A stretch of DNA of 64,000 bases from Pelagibius sp. (GTDB lineage: Bacteria; Pseudomonadota; Alphaproteobacteria; Kiloniellales; Kiloniellaceae), in the NCBI GenBank assembly GCA_028280305.1, contig JANQMC010000005.1, forward strand, positions 1-64,000, in the 5' to 3' direction. The first letter of the stretch is position 1. Each line of letters opens with the position of its first letter. Position numbers and translations under genes: made by a program. The notes beneath the pieces were generated by a model. The model made no database searches. It was not told where the DNA came from and worked only from the letters and a program-made list of their open reading frames with translations. Positions 43,285-51,845 of this stretch are shown one piece after another.

Positions 43285-46077
43285 TTAACCGCGCCGCGCC
43301 ACCAGCCACTTCCAGAGTTCCATCACGCCCAGGAGTGAAAGCGCCAAGCCGGCGACCAGCAGCCAGTCGCCGAAGCTGACCGGCTGCACCACCAGGACGG
43401 TGCTGAGCCCCGGCATGTAGAGAGCCGCCATATGCAGCGCCTGGGCGGCCAGAACCGCCAAAATCAGAAACGGATTGGCCATAAGCGGCACGGCAAAGGC
43501 CGACAGGCGTTCGGAGCGGGCATTGATGGCATGGACGTTCTCGAACAACACCATCAACAGCAGCACCAGGTTGCGGGCCTCCTCCTCTGCCAGGCCGCTG
43601 GCCAGACACCAATAGTAGAAGACAAAGGCGCAGCCACCCATGTAGCTGCCGGCGGCCATCACCTGACCGACCATCCGCCGGTCAAACAACTGCTCATCCG
43701 GCGGCCGCGGCTGGCGCCGCAAGACGCCCGGTTCGCCCTTCTCCAGCGCCAGGGCCACATGCTGGATGCCGTTGGTGACCAGGTTGAGCCACAACAGTTG
43801 CACGGCAAAGAGCGGCAGCGGCAGGCCCGCCAGAATTGCCAGAAGAAACAGAACGATCTCCCCCAAGCCGGTTGAAATCAGCAGGTAGATCAGCTTGCGG
43901 ATGTTGTCGTAGGCGATCCGGCCTTCTTCGATACCGCCGACGATGGAGGTGAAGTTGTCATCGGTCAGAATCAGATCGGCGGCGCCTCTGGCGACGTCGG
44001 TCCCGCCCGCGCCCATGGCAACCCCGATGTCCGCAGTGGCCAGGGCCGGCGCATCGTTCACGCCGTCACCGGTGACCGCGACCAGATGGCCGGCACGCTG
44101 TAGCGCCTGGACGATCTGCAGCTTCTGAACCGGCTCGACCCTGGCGAAGACATCGGCGCCCTGCACCAGGGCATCGAATTCTTCGCTTCCTGCACCGGCG
44201 CGGCTCAGCATGCCGCCGGTGACCACTGCCGGTTCGCCGCCAGTCCCCGCGTTTCGCGCGCCCTGACCCAGACCCAGGCCGAGCTCGCGGCCGATGGCCC
44301 GTGCGGTTTCCGGATGATCGCCGGTCACCATGACGACGGAGACCCCTGCCTGCCCGCAACGCCGCAGGGCCGCCGGCACCTCCGGGCGCAGCGGATCCAT
44401 CAGCCCGACCAGGCCCAGAAGCCTCAGATAGCGCAGCGCCGCCGGGTCGGCCCGCTGCGCCGAATCGCGCGACACCGCGCCCCGCGCCACCGCCAGCACC
44501 CGATAGCCCCGGCCCGCCATGGCCGCCGCCGCCGCCAGGGCCCGCTCTCCATCCAGTCCGTCGCACATCGGCAGCAAGGCTTCCAATGCGCCCTTCACAT
44601 AGACCGTGGCGCCGCCGTCGGCCTCCCCGGGTTGATCCTCGGTGCCGGCCACAAAGGTGGCGGCGAAACGGCGTTGCGGTTCATAGGGAATCATGCCGAG
44701 CTGCTGATCGACCCTGGTTCCGCGCGGATCGACATCCAGCTTGGCCGCAAGGACGAGAAACGCGACGTCGACCGTGTCACCAAGCACCTCGACGCTGTCT
44801 TCCTCAAAGACAACTTCAGCTTCGTTGCAGATGGCGGCGCTGCGGGCCAGATCCGAAAGGCCCGCGAGCTCCTGCTGCGAGGGTGCTCGACCGTCGACAT
44901 CGAGGCCTCCCTTGCGGTGGTACCCTTCCCCGCCGACCGAGGCCGAGACCGCAGGACCGGCGTCGTCGAAGAGAAGGATCTGCTTCACCGTCAGTTCGTT
45001 GCAGGTCAGCGTGCCGGTCTTGTCGCTGGCAATCAGGGTGCAGGCGCCGAGACCCTCGACCGCCGGCAGAGCACGGACGATGACATTGCGGCGGGCCATA
45101 CGGGCGGTCGCTATCGACAGGGCCACGGTTATGGCAACCGGCAGCCCTTCGGGAATCGCCGCCACCGCCAGCGCGACGGCCACCAGGAAGACGGTGAGCA
45201 GGGAAACCCCCTGGGCCAACTGCACGGCGGCGAGGATGGCGATCGCCGCCAGCGTGGCGAAGCCGATCAGGCGGCTGACGGATTCCAGACGGGCGATCAA
45301 GGGCGGCGGGGCCTGATCCGGCTGCGCCAGGACCTTGGCGATCAAGCCGATCTGGGTGTCGCTGCCGCAGGCGACGACCAGAGCGAGCGCCCGGCCGGTC
45401 AACACCGTGGTACCGGCAAAAAGCTGGTTGCAACGCTGCGGCAAAGGGGCCGCTGCCGGAGCCAAGGTCTCGGCATCCTTATCCACCGGCAGAGACTCGC
45501 CGGTCAGAAGGGATTCGTCGACCGCCAGTTCCTGCTGAGAGAGCAGCCGAAGGTCCGCCGGAACCCGCCCGCCCGATTCAAGGCGCACGACGTCGCCGCA
45601 AACGAGTTCGGCCGCATCGACTTCCCGGGACGATCCGGCGCGCAGGACCACGACACGGTTTCGCATCATGGCGTCGAGCGCGGCGGCAGCGTTTTCCGCC
45701 CGCCATTCCTGCAAGGCACCGATCACCGCGTTGAGCTGCAGAACCGCGAAAATGAAGACGGCGTCGCTCCATTCCCCAACGAAAAGCGATACCACTGTCG
45801 CCGCCAGCAGCAGGTAGACCAGCGGACTCCTGAACTGCCTGACATAGAGAACGAAGGGGCCGGCCCGGGCCGGGCGCGGCAAGCGATTGGGGCCTTGGTT
45901 GGCAAGCCGTCGTGCCGCCTCGTCCTCCGCCAGACCCTCGGCATCCACTTTTTGGGCGGCCAGCGCCTCGGCCGGGCTGAGCGTGTGCCAAGCCGTCGCG
46001 GCGGGTGCCGGCCGCTTGCGGGACCGGCGCTCGGCATCGCTAGGTTCAGAACGGGGCGACTCTGACGAAGCTGTCAT
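43285..46077 (-). CDS. P-type (P2-like) cation-transporting ATPase
   Basis: ATP-driven cation pump of 930 residues, related to Ca2+/Na+-type P2 ATPases. Start is the ATG at 46077 (MTASSESP). It has the N-terminal cation ATPase region (WHTLSPAEALAAQKV), LLTGESLPVDKDAETL in the A domain, the membrane-helix-4 motif AAIPEGLPVAI, the phosphorylated Asp in ASDKTGTLTCNELT (about residue 352), VTGDHPETARAI, and AVTGDGVNDAPAL. Helix 6 reads WLNLVTNGIQHVALALEKGE, so the position that is Asp in SERCA (VTDG) is Asn. The transported ion is uncertain. Confidence 0.92.
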   Translation of the reverse strand: MTASSESPRSEPSDAERRSRKRPAPAATAWHTLSPAEALAAQKVDAEGLAEDEAARRLANQGPNRLPRPARAGPFVLYVRQFRSPLVYLLLAATVVSLFVGEWSDAVFIFAVLQLNAVIGALQEWRAENAAAALDAMMRNRVVVLRAGSSREVDAAELVCGDVVRLESGGRVPADLRLLSQQELAVDESLLTGESLPVDKDAETLAPAAAPLPQRCNQLFAGTTVLTGRALALVVACGSDTQIGLIAKVLAQPDQAPPPLIARLESVSRLIGFATLAAIAILAAVQLAQGVSLLTVFLVAVALAVAAIPEGLPVAITVALSIATARMARRNVIVRALPAVEGLGACTLIASDKTGTLTCNELTVKQILLFDDAGPAVSASVGGEGYHRKGGLDVDGRAPSQQELAGLSDLARSAAICNEAEVVFEEDSVEVLGDTVDVAFLVLAAKLDVDPRGTRVDQQLGMIPYEPQRRFAATFVAGTEDQPGEADGGATVYVKGALEALLPMCDGLDGERALAAAAAMAGRGYRVLAVARGAVSRDSAQRADPAALRYLRLLGLVGLMDPLRPEVPAALRRCGQAGVSVVMVTGDHPETARAIGRELGLGLGQGARNAGTGGEPAVVTGGMLSRAGAGSEEFDALVQGADVFARVEPVQKLQIVQALQRAGHLVAVTGDGVNDAPALATADIGVAMGAGGTDVARGAADLILTDDNFTSIVGGIEEGRIAYDNIRKLIYLLISTGLGEIVLFLLAILAGLPLPLFAVQLLWLNLVTNGIQHVALALEKGEPGVLRRQPRPPDEQLFDRRMVGQVMAAGSYMGGCAFVFYYWCLASGLAEEEARNLVLLLMVLFENVHAINARSERLSAFAVPLMANPFLILAVLAAQALHMAALYMPGLSTVLVVQPVSFGDWLLVAGLALSLLGVMELWKWLVARRG

Positions 46078-46135
46078 GGCAGCGCAGAGGATGCGCGCGG
46101 CAGAAGCCGCCCGCAAGCCTCTGTGGTCATCCGCT

Positions 46136-47551
46136 TCAGATCGTCAGGATCTTGCCGGGATTCATCAGGTTCTGAGGGTCCAGGGCGATTTTCAGTTGGC
46201 GCATAACCGATACAGCCTCGCCATGCTCGGCCTGGAGGAACTTCTTCTTGCTGCTGCCGACACCGTGTTCGCCGGTGCAGGTGCCGCCCATGGACAGGGC
46301 CCGCATGACCATGCGCTCGTTCACCGCCTCGGCCTTTGCAAGGCCTTCGGCATCGCCGGGATCGAGAAGAAAGGTCAGGTGGAAGTTGCCGTCGCCGACA
46401 TGGCCGACGATGGGCGCCACCACGCCGGTTTCGTCGATGTCCTTGCGGGTCTCCAGAATGCACTCGGCAAGTCTGGAAATCGGCACGCAGACATCGGTCG
46501 CCCAACCCTTGGCGCCGGGCTTCAGGGCGAGGTTGGCGAACCAGACGTCATGGCGCGCCTGCCACAGCTTGTTGCGGTCTTCCTGTTTGGCCGCCCATTC
46601 GAAGTTGGAGCCGCCGAAACCCTCGGCGATCTCCCCGGCCAACTCCGCCTGTTCCTTGGCCCAGGCCTCGGTGCCGTGGAACTCGAAGAACAGGGTCGGC
46701 TTCAAGGGCAGCTCGAGCTTGGAATAACGGTTCACCGCGTCGACCTGATGCTCGTCGAGCAGTTCGATCCGCGCCACCGGTATGCCGGACTGGATGGTCA
46801 GGATCACGGTATCAACCGCGCCGGCCAGACTGTCGAAGGAACAGACGGCGGCGGTCATCGCCTCGGGAATACCGTAGAGACGCAACTGCACCTCTGTGAT
46901 GATCCCCAAGGTGCCTTCCGAGCCGACAAAAAGACGGGTCAGGTCGTAGCCGGAGGACGATTTGCGCGACCGCCCGCCGGTGCGGATGATCCGCCCGTCG
47001 GCCAGCACCACGGTCAAGCCCATCACGTTGTCGCGCATGGTGCCGTAGCGCACCGCGTTGGTGCCGGAGGCCGAGGTCGCCGCCATCCCGCCGAGCGAGG
47101 CGTCGGCGCCGGGGTCGATGGGAAAGAACAGGCCGGTGTCGCGCAGATGGGTGTTCAGGGTCTTGCGGGTCACCCCGGCCTGCACCCGGCAATCCAGGTC
47201 CGCCTGGTTGACCTCCAGGATCTCGTCCATGCCGCCGAGGTCGATGCAGATGCCGCCGGACGGCGCCTGGACCTGCCCCTCCAGGGAGGTGCCGGCGCCG
47301 AAAGCGACGACCGGCCGGTTGTGCGCTGCGCAGAGCTTCACAATCTCTGAGACTTCTTCGGTGGACTTTGCAAAGGCCACCGCATCGGGCGCCGACATGG
47401 GATGAAAGGAAAGATCATCGCCGTGATGTTCGCGCACCGCCTTGGCGGTGGAGAGCCGGTCGCCGAGAAGACCCCGCAGGGCTTCTATAAGCGGATCGTC
47501 GGGTACGGCGGCGTCTTCTTGATCGCCTTGTTTATGCGCTGCTTCTGCCAT
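46136..47551 (-). CDS. FAD-linked 2-hydroxyacid dehydrogenase (GlcD / D-lactate dehydrogenase type)
   Basis: Flavoprotein of 471 residues that oxidises a D-2-hydroxyacid such as D-lactate or glycolate and passes electrons to a quinone or cytochrome. It has the FAD-binding domain: RPVVAFGAGTSLEGQVQAP, FPIDPGADASLGGMAATSASG, NVMGLTVVLADGRI, and FVGSEGTLGIITEVQLRL. The C-terminal oxidase domain includes GHVGDGNFHLTFLLDP and the active-site word GGTCTGEHGVGSSKKKFL. It is downstream of and co-directional with the TRAP transporter genes (128 bases), which suggests it may act on an imported acid (inference). Confidence 0.92.
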   Translation of the reverse strand: MAEAAHKQGDQEDAAVPDDPLIEALRGLLGDRLSTAKAVREHHGDDLSFHPMSAPDAVAFAKSTEEVSEIVKLCAAHNRPVVAFGAGTSLEGQVQAPSGGICIDLGGMDEILEVNQADLDCRVQAGVTRKTLNTHLRDTGLFFPIDPGADASLGGMAATSASGTNAVRYGTMRDNVMGLTVVLADGRIIRTGGRSRKSSSGYDLTRLFVGSEGTLGIITEVQLRLYGIPEAMTAAVCSFDSLAGAVDTVILTIQSGIPVARIELLDEHQVDAVNRYSKLELPLKPTLFFEFHGTEAWAKEQAELAGEIAEGFGGSNFEWAAKQEDRNKLWQARHDVWFANLALKPGAKGWATDVCVPISRLAECILETRKDIDETGVVAPIVGHVGDGNFHLTFLLDPGDAEGLAKAEAVNERMVMRALSMGGTCTGEHGVGSSKKKFLQAEHGEAVSVMRQLKIALDPQNLMNPGKILTI

Positions 47552-47679
47552 GGCTTCGGTTCCTTTAGAGCGGCCGCACTATAGCAGCAGGACCCGCATA
47601 CAGTGCAAATCACGCTTTGAGGAACAGATCGCTGCAGGGCATTGGTCCTCTTAATAAACCAATCCCTTACTGAACAAAT

Positions 47680-48987
47680 CTAGGGACCGGTCCGCATCTG
47701 CGCCGGCAGCCAGGTGGCGATCTCCGGAAAGGCCACCACCAGAATCACCGCCAAGACCATGATACCGAACATCGGCAGGGCGGCCTTGGCGATGTAGGGC
47801 ATCTCGTGGTCGGTCATGCCCTGAAGGACAAAGAGGTTGAAGCCGACCGGCGGCGTGATCTGCGCCATCTCCACCACGATGACCAGAAAGATGCCGAACC
47901 AGAGCATGTCGAAACCGGCCTGGCGAACCATGGGTTCGACCACCGCCATGGTCAGCACCACCGCCGAGATGCCGTCGAGGAAGCAGCCCAGAATGATGTA
48001 GAAAACCGTCAGGGCAACGATCAAGGCCAGGGGCGAAAGCTCCAAAGCGCCGATCCAACTGGCCAGGTTGCGCGGCAGGCCGGTGAAGCCCATGGCCAGC
48101 GACAGGAAGGCTGCCCCGCCGAGAATCAGCGCGATCATGGAGGAGGTGCGGGTCGCGCCCATCAGGCTTGCGGTGAAACTCTTCCAGGTAAGCGAGCCCT
48201 GCAGGAAGGACAGCAGCAGCGCCCCGACCACACCCAGAACGGCTGCCTCGGTCGCCGTCGCCAGCCCGGCGTAGATCGACCCCAGCACACCGACGATCAA
48301 GGCAACCACCGGCATCAGGGAGACCGAGGCGCGGAGCTTTTGTAAGAGGTTACTTGCCGCCTCCTTCGGCGGCATGGACGCCGGGTCCATCAGCGCCCGG
48401 ACGATGATGTAGCCCATGAACAGCAGCGCCAGCATGATGCCGGGGAAGACCCCGGCCATGAACAGGCCGGCGATGGACTCGTTCACCGTGACGCCATAGA
48501 CGATGAGAATGATCGAGGGCGGGATCAGCAGACCCAAGGTGCCGGCACCGGCCAGGGTGCCGATGATCATGCTCTCCGGATACTCGCGGCGGCGCAGCTC
48601 GGGGATCGACATCTTGCCGACCGTGGCGACCGTGGCGGCGGAGGAACCGGAGATCGCCGCGAAGAGCGCACAGCCCGCCACATTGACGTGCAGCAGTCGC
48701 CCCGGCAGCCGGCCGAGCCAGGGCGAAAGCCCCTTGAAGAGATCTTCGCTCAAGCGCGTTCGAAAGAGTATCTCGCCCATCCAGATGAACAGCGGCAGGG
48801 CGGTCAGAGTCCAGGACGACGAGGCGGCCCAGATCGTCGTCGCCATGGCATCACCCGCCGGCCGCGTCGTGAACAGCAGCATGCCGGTCAGCGCCACGCC
48901 CAGCAGCGACAGACCGACCCAGACGCCGCTGCCCAGCAGGAAGAAGAGAACGGTCAGGAAGACCAGGGTGAGGACGAGTTGTTCCAT
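47680..48987 (-). CDS. dctM: TRAP transporter large permease DctM
   Basis: Large membrane subunit of a TRAP importer, 435 residues with about a dozen hydrophobic segments. TRAP landmarks are WMGEILFRTRLSEDLFKGLSPWLGRLPG, AISGSSAATVATVGKMSIPELRRREYP, GTLAGAGTLGLLIPPSIILIVYG, and near the end ITPPVGFNLFVLQGM. It follows dctQ by 12 bases. It uses a cation gradient; the substrate is set by the binding protein DctP. Confidence 0.95.
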   Translation of the reverse strand: MEQLVLTLVFLTVLFFLLGSGVWVGLSLLGVALTGMLLFTTRPAGDAMATTIWAASSSWTLTALPLFIWMGEILFRTRLSEDLFKGLSPWLGRLPGRLLHVNVAGCALFAAISGSSAATVATVGKMSIPELRRREYPESMIIGTLAGAGTLGLLIPPSIILIVYGVTVNESIAGLFMAGVFPGIMLALLFMGYIIVRALMDPASMPPKEAASNLLQKLRASVSLMPVVALIVGVLGSIYAGLATATEAAVLGVVGALLLSFLQGSLTWKSFTASLMGATRTSSMIALILGGAAFLSLAMGFTGLPRNLASWIGALELSPLALIVALTVFYIILGCFLDGISAVVLTMAVVEPMVRQAGFDMLWFGIFLVIVVEMAQITPPVGFNLFVLQGMTDHEMPYIAKAALPMFGIMVLAVILVVAFPEIATWLPAQMRTGP

Positions 48988-48999
48988 GATCGTTGCCCC

Positions 49000-49536
49000 C
49001 TATTCGCTGGTCTGCTCGGCGACCAGCGGCGCGCCGGCGGCAACGGAGATCAGACGGTCGACGAGGGCAACGGCCAGCAGGACCGCCCCCGCCGCCATGC
49101 TGAGCTGCGGGATCCAGAGGTGAATGGCGTCGGAGCCTTCGCTGATGTCGCCGAGCATGTGCGAGACCCGCACCATCTTCACGCTGTACCAGGCGAGATA
49201 GCCGGCCAGGAAACTGCCGGCGGCAAGACACCAGAGCTCCGCCAGCCGGCGCCGCGTGCCGGAGAACTTCGTCAGCACCAGATTCACCCGGATGTGCCCG
49301 CCCCTGCCGAAGGTGTAGGCCAGGGCAAAGAAAGACGAGGCGGCCATGGCATAGCCGGCGTATTCCGACAGGCCGGGCACGAAGATCCCCAGGAGCCGCG
49401 AGACAATGCTGAGCAGCACCAGCACGGCAATGGCGATGAGAAACAGGCCGGCGAGGATGCCGCCGGCGAGGTAAAGACGGTCAAGCGCCTTGCGCAGCCC
49501 GCCCCACATGCCCCCCTGCATGAGATGGTCTCCCAA
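49000..49536 (-). CDS. dctQ: TRAP transporter small permease DctQ
   Basis: Small membrane subunit, 178 residues with four hydrophobic helices. Typical words are LDRLYLAGGILAGLFLIAIAVLVLLSIVSRLLG near the N-terminus, then FFALAYTFGRGGHIRVNLVLTKF, the conserved G-x-H-I-R-V motif of DctQ. It lies between the binding-protein gene and dctM. A second Met at codon 6 is a possible start. Confidence 0.93.
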   Translation of the reverse strand: MGDHLMQGGMWGGLRKALDRLYLAGGILAGLFLIAIAVLVLLSIVSRLLGIFVPGLSEYAGYAMAASSFFALAYTFGRGGHIRVNLVLTKFSGTRRRLAELWCLAAGSFLAGYLAWYSVKMVRVSHMLGDISEGSDAIHLWIPQLSMAAGAVLLAVALVDRLISVAAGAPLVAEQTSE

Positions 49537-49593
49537 ACTTTCCGCTTAACCGGGCAACAGCCTCAGCCCGCCGGCGTTTCGCGTAGGTGATGG

Positions 49594-49622
49594 AAAAAGG
49601 GCGGCGGTTTCCACCGCCGCCC
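49594..49622 (-). terminator. intrinsic terminator-like hairpin after dctP
   Basis: On the minus strand a perfect ten-base stem GGGCGGCGGT/ACCGCCGCCC (49622-49613 with 49608-49599) with a four-base loop is followed by five T (49598-49594). It lies just after the dctP stop and before dctQ. It probably ends most transcripts and leaves a minority to read into the permease genes. Confidence 0.75.
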
Positions 49623-49637
49623 CTTGCTTCTCCGGCG

Positions 49638-50639
49638 TTACATTGCCTTGTAGGCGTCGATCACGGCTTGGCCGTCGGCACCGGTTTTTTCCAACCATTC
49701 CTTGGTCATGGTGGCGCCGATCGCCTCGAAGTCCGCCTTCAGGGTATCGCTCGGCGGGCCCACTTCCATGCCGTTGGCCGCGAGCTGTTCCTTGTACCAA
49801 TCGGCCAGTTCGCGGGCCTTGTCCCAGCCCGCCTGCTCAGCCTTGGCGGACTCGTCCAGCACGATCTTCTGCAGGCCTTCGTCGAGCCCGTCCCAGGCCG
49901 CCTGATTGACGATCACCATGTTCTTGGGCAGCCAGGCCTGGACGTCGTACCAGTACTTCACATGCTCCCAGATCTTGCGGTCATAGCCGGTCGACCCGGA
50001 GGAGATCATGGACTGGGCGACACCGGTGGCAAAGGCCTGGGTCAACTCCGCGGCCTCGATCTTGGTCGGCACCGCGCCCATCAGTTCGGCAAGGCGCGAG
50101 GTTGCAGCGTTGTATGCGCGGAACTTCACACCCTTCATATCGGCGGTGCTGCCGACGGCGGTCTTGTTGTAGAGCCCCTGGGGCGGCCAGGGCACGGCAT
50201 AAAGCAGCTTCAGGCCGGCCTCGTCCAAGGTCTTTTCCAGCTTGGGTTTCGAGGCCTGGTAGAGGTTCCAGGAATCATCGAAGCTGGTGGCCAGGAACGG
50301 CAGGGCATCGATCTCAAAGAGCGGGTCCTCGTTGCCCAAAGCCGAAATCAGCCTCTCACCGATCGGTGCCTGCCCGGTGCGGATCGCCCGGTAGATCTCT
50401 CCACCCTTGAACAGCGAGCCGCCGGGATGGGCGACGATCTCCAGTTCGCCGCCGGAGGCCTTGGTGACCGCCTCGGCGAACTTGGCCGCGTTTTCGGAGT
50501 GATAGTTGCTGGCGGAATAGGCCAGCGGCATGTCCCACTTTTCCGCCGCCAGGGCGGTCGAAGCCGCCAGCGCGAAAGCGGCAGCCGAAACGATGGCCCC
50601 AACGGATTTCCCGCCGGGATTTCTGACGAAACTTTTCAT
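49638..50639 (-). CDS. dctP: TRAP transporter substrate-binding protein DctP
   Basis: Periplasmic receptor of the TRAP system, 333 residues. It has a signal peptide (MKSFVRNPGGKSVGAIVSAAAFALAAS, cleavage near ALA-AEKW). Family words are YSASNYHSENAAKFAEAVTKASGGELEIV, GSLFKGGEIYRAIRTGQAPIGE, and VKFRAYNAATSRLAELMGAVPT, which includes the Arg that usually binds a ligand carboxylate. It is the first gene of dctPQM. A palindromic operator shared with the hydantoinase operon lies 128 bases upstream, hinting that it binds a related compound. Confidence 0.94.
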   Translation of the reverse strand: MKSFVRNPGGKSVGAIVSAAAFALAASTALAAEKWDMPLAYSASNYHSENAAKFAEAVTKASGGELEIVAHPGGSLFKGGEIYRAIRTGQAPIGERLISALGNEDPLFEIDALPFLATSFDDSWNLYQASKPKLEKTLDEAGLKLLYAVPWPPQGLYNKTAVGSTADMKGVKFRAYNAATSRLAELMGAVPTKIEAAELTQAFATGVAQSMISSGSTGYDRKIWEHVKYWYDVQAWLPKNMVIVNQAAWDGLDEGLQKIVLDESAKAEQAGWDKARELADWYKEQLAANGMEVGPPSDTLKADFEAIGATMTKEWLEKTGADGQAVIDAYKAM

Positions 50640-50766
50640 TCTTGTTCTCCCTGTCTGGCCTTTTCCCGGAGGTTCAGGCCTCCGCGATCTCTTCCCGATT
50701 TTCCCGGGGCCGGTCCCCGACTTTAGCCATCCGCGTGGCCGTCAGGCAACCAGCGCCCTTATAATT

Positions 50767-50795
50767 ACATTTTATCGATAAAATATAAACGTTTT
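50767..50795 (-). promoter_or_regulatory. shared 29-bp operator upstream of dctPQM
   Basis: ACATTTTATCGATAAAAT followed by ATAAACGTTTT. It contains a perfect 16-base palindrome ATTTTATCGATAAAAT (50769-50784) and an AACGTT palindrome. It is 26/29 identical to the element at 60816-60844, in the same orientation relative to the leftward gene it precedes. It sits in the dctP upstream region, overlapping the racemase stop codon. Confidence 0.8.
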
Positions 50796-51537
50796 ATTTT
50801 TGAACCGCCCAATCCCCCGGTGGCGGCGGGTTTTCACCGCGCCGCTGGTAAGCGGCAGCCAGGTGTTTTTCGCCGATCAGGCCGGGCAGGTCATAGACCG
50901 GCAGGCCGAGCGCCGCCGAGAGCGCCGCCCGGTAAGGCGGCAGGTTGGTGCATTCCAGCACCACGGCGCCCAGATCCGGATGATCCCGGGCCAAGGCCCG
51001 CCCGGCGGCCAGGACATCGGCCTCCGCCAGGGCGCTGTCCAGATCGGGAAGATCTTGGGCGATGACACGGTGGAGTTCCCGTCCGTCCTCCAGACCGGCG
51101 ACCGGCGTATCCGGCGGCGCCCCGGCAGCCGCCAGGTGCGCCGGGGAGAGCCTGCGCGAATCAAAGGTGATGACGCCGACCCGCCTGCCCGCCGGCAGAC
51201 CCGCGGCAACCGTCGGGATCTGCAGCAGGCTGGAGGTGACCAGCGGCACCGGCAGCCGCGCCTGCAGATCTTCCTGGGCCGTGACCAGAAATCCGCAGGA
51301 GGTGGTGAGCAGCGTCGCGCCCTCGGCCACCAGCGCCATCCCGGCCTCGGCAAAGGCATCCACAAGGCTGTCGGGCAGTGTCTGGTCGGTCACCACCGCC
51401 GCCACCGAGGCGGGCTCTACCACTTTATAGAGGCAGCGGCAGGGCCAGGTCGCCGGATTGCCGACATCGCCCGGCGGCCGCGGAAAGCCGGTTTTCAGCA
51501 TCAGGGCGCCCAATACGGGCGGGTTCAATAAAGCCAT
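50794..51537 (-). CDS. Asp/Glu-racemase superfamily protein (hydantoin-racemase-like)
   Basis: Cofactor-independent racemase-fold protein of 247 residues. The chosen ATG (51537) gives MALLNPPVLGALMLKTGFPRPPGDVGNPATWPC, read in parts, a typical start for the Asp/Glu/hydantoin racemase family; the frame stays open to 51795. Two cysteines lie at the catalytic-pair positions: TTSCGFLV and LECTNLPPY. The substrate is unknown. It lies immediately upstream of the TRAP operon on the same strand, with the shared operator overlapping its stop. Confidence 0.85.
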   Translation of the reverse strand: MALLNPPVLGALMLKTGFPRPPGDVGNPATWPCRCLYKVVEPASVAAVVTDQTLPDSLVDAFAEAGMALVAEGATLLTTSCGFLVTAQEDLQARLPVPLVTSSLLQIPTVAAGLPAGRRVGVITFDSRRLSPAHLAAAGAPPDTPVAGLEDGRELHRVIAQDLPDLDSALAEADVLAAGRALARDHPDLGAVVLECTNLPPYRAALSAALGLPVYDLPGLIGEKHLAAAYQRRGENPPPPGDWAVQK

Positions 51538-51631
51538 GGCGCATTCTAGCCCGCCCGCCGGTCCGCCGCAGCTATCGGCAAATTGCGAGAAAAGTATGCT
51601 TTCCCAAGCTTCAGACTTAACCGGAGAGAGT

Positions 51632-51735
51632 GTCACCCCCACCCCGGCCCTCCCCCATCGAGGGGGAGGGGGAGTTTTGGAAACGGCTAAGAAATCCCCT
51701 CCCCCCTTTGATGGGGGGAGGTCGGGAGGGGGGTG
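51632..51735. repeat. GC-rich palindromic repeat, copy C (fills the 51538-51845 gap)
   Basis: Starts GTCACCCCCACCCCGGCCCT and ends with inverted AGGTCGGGAGGGGGGTG. The middle contains CCCCCATCGAGGGGGAGGGGGAGTTTTGG, a short linker and CCCCTCCCCCCTTTGATGGGGGGAGG. It is related to copy D at 53771-53825. Nothing else is visible in the roughly 300-base gap between the racemase and MFS starts apart from the divergent promoters that must lie there. Confidence 0.8.
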
Positions 51736-51845
51736 CCTCTCGGTGTGAGCAGAGGAAGCGCCTGAGCCGGTTAGCCACAAGAGGTACTCCCGCATAGGTC
51801 AAGGTCATCCCGATCCTCCTCTGCCTTGAAAGTGTCGCCGCGGGC

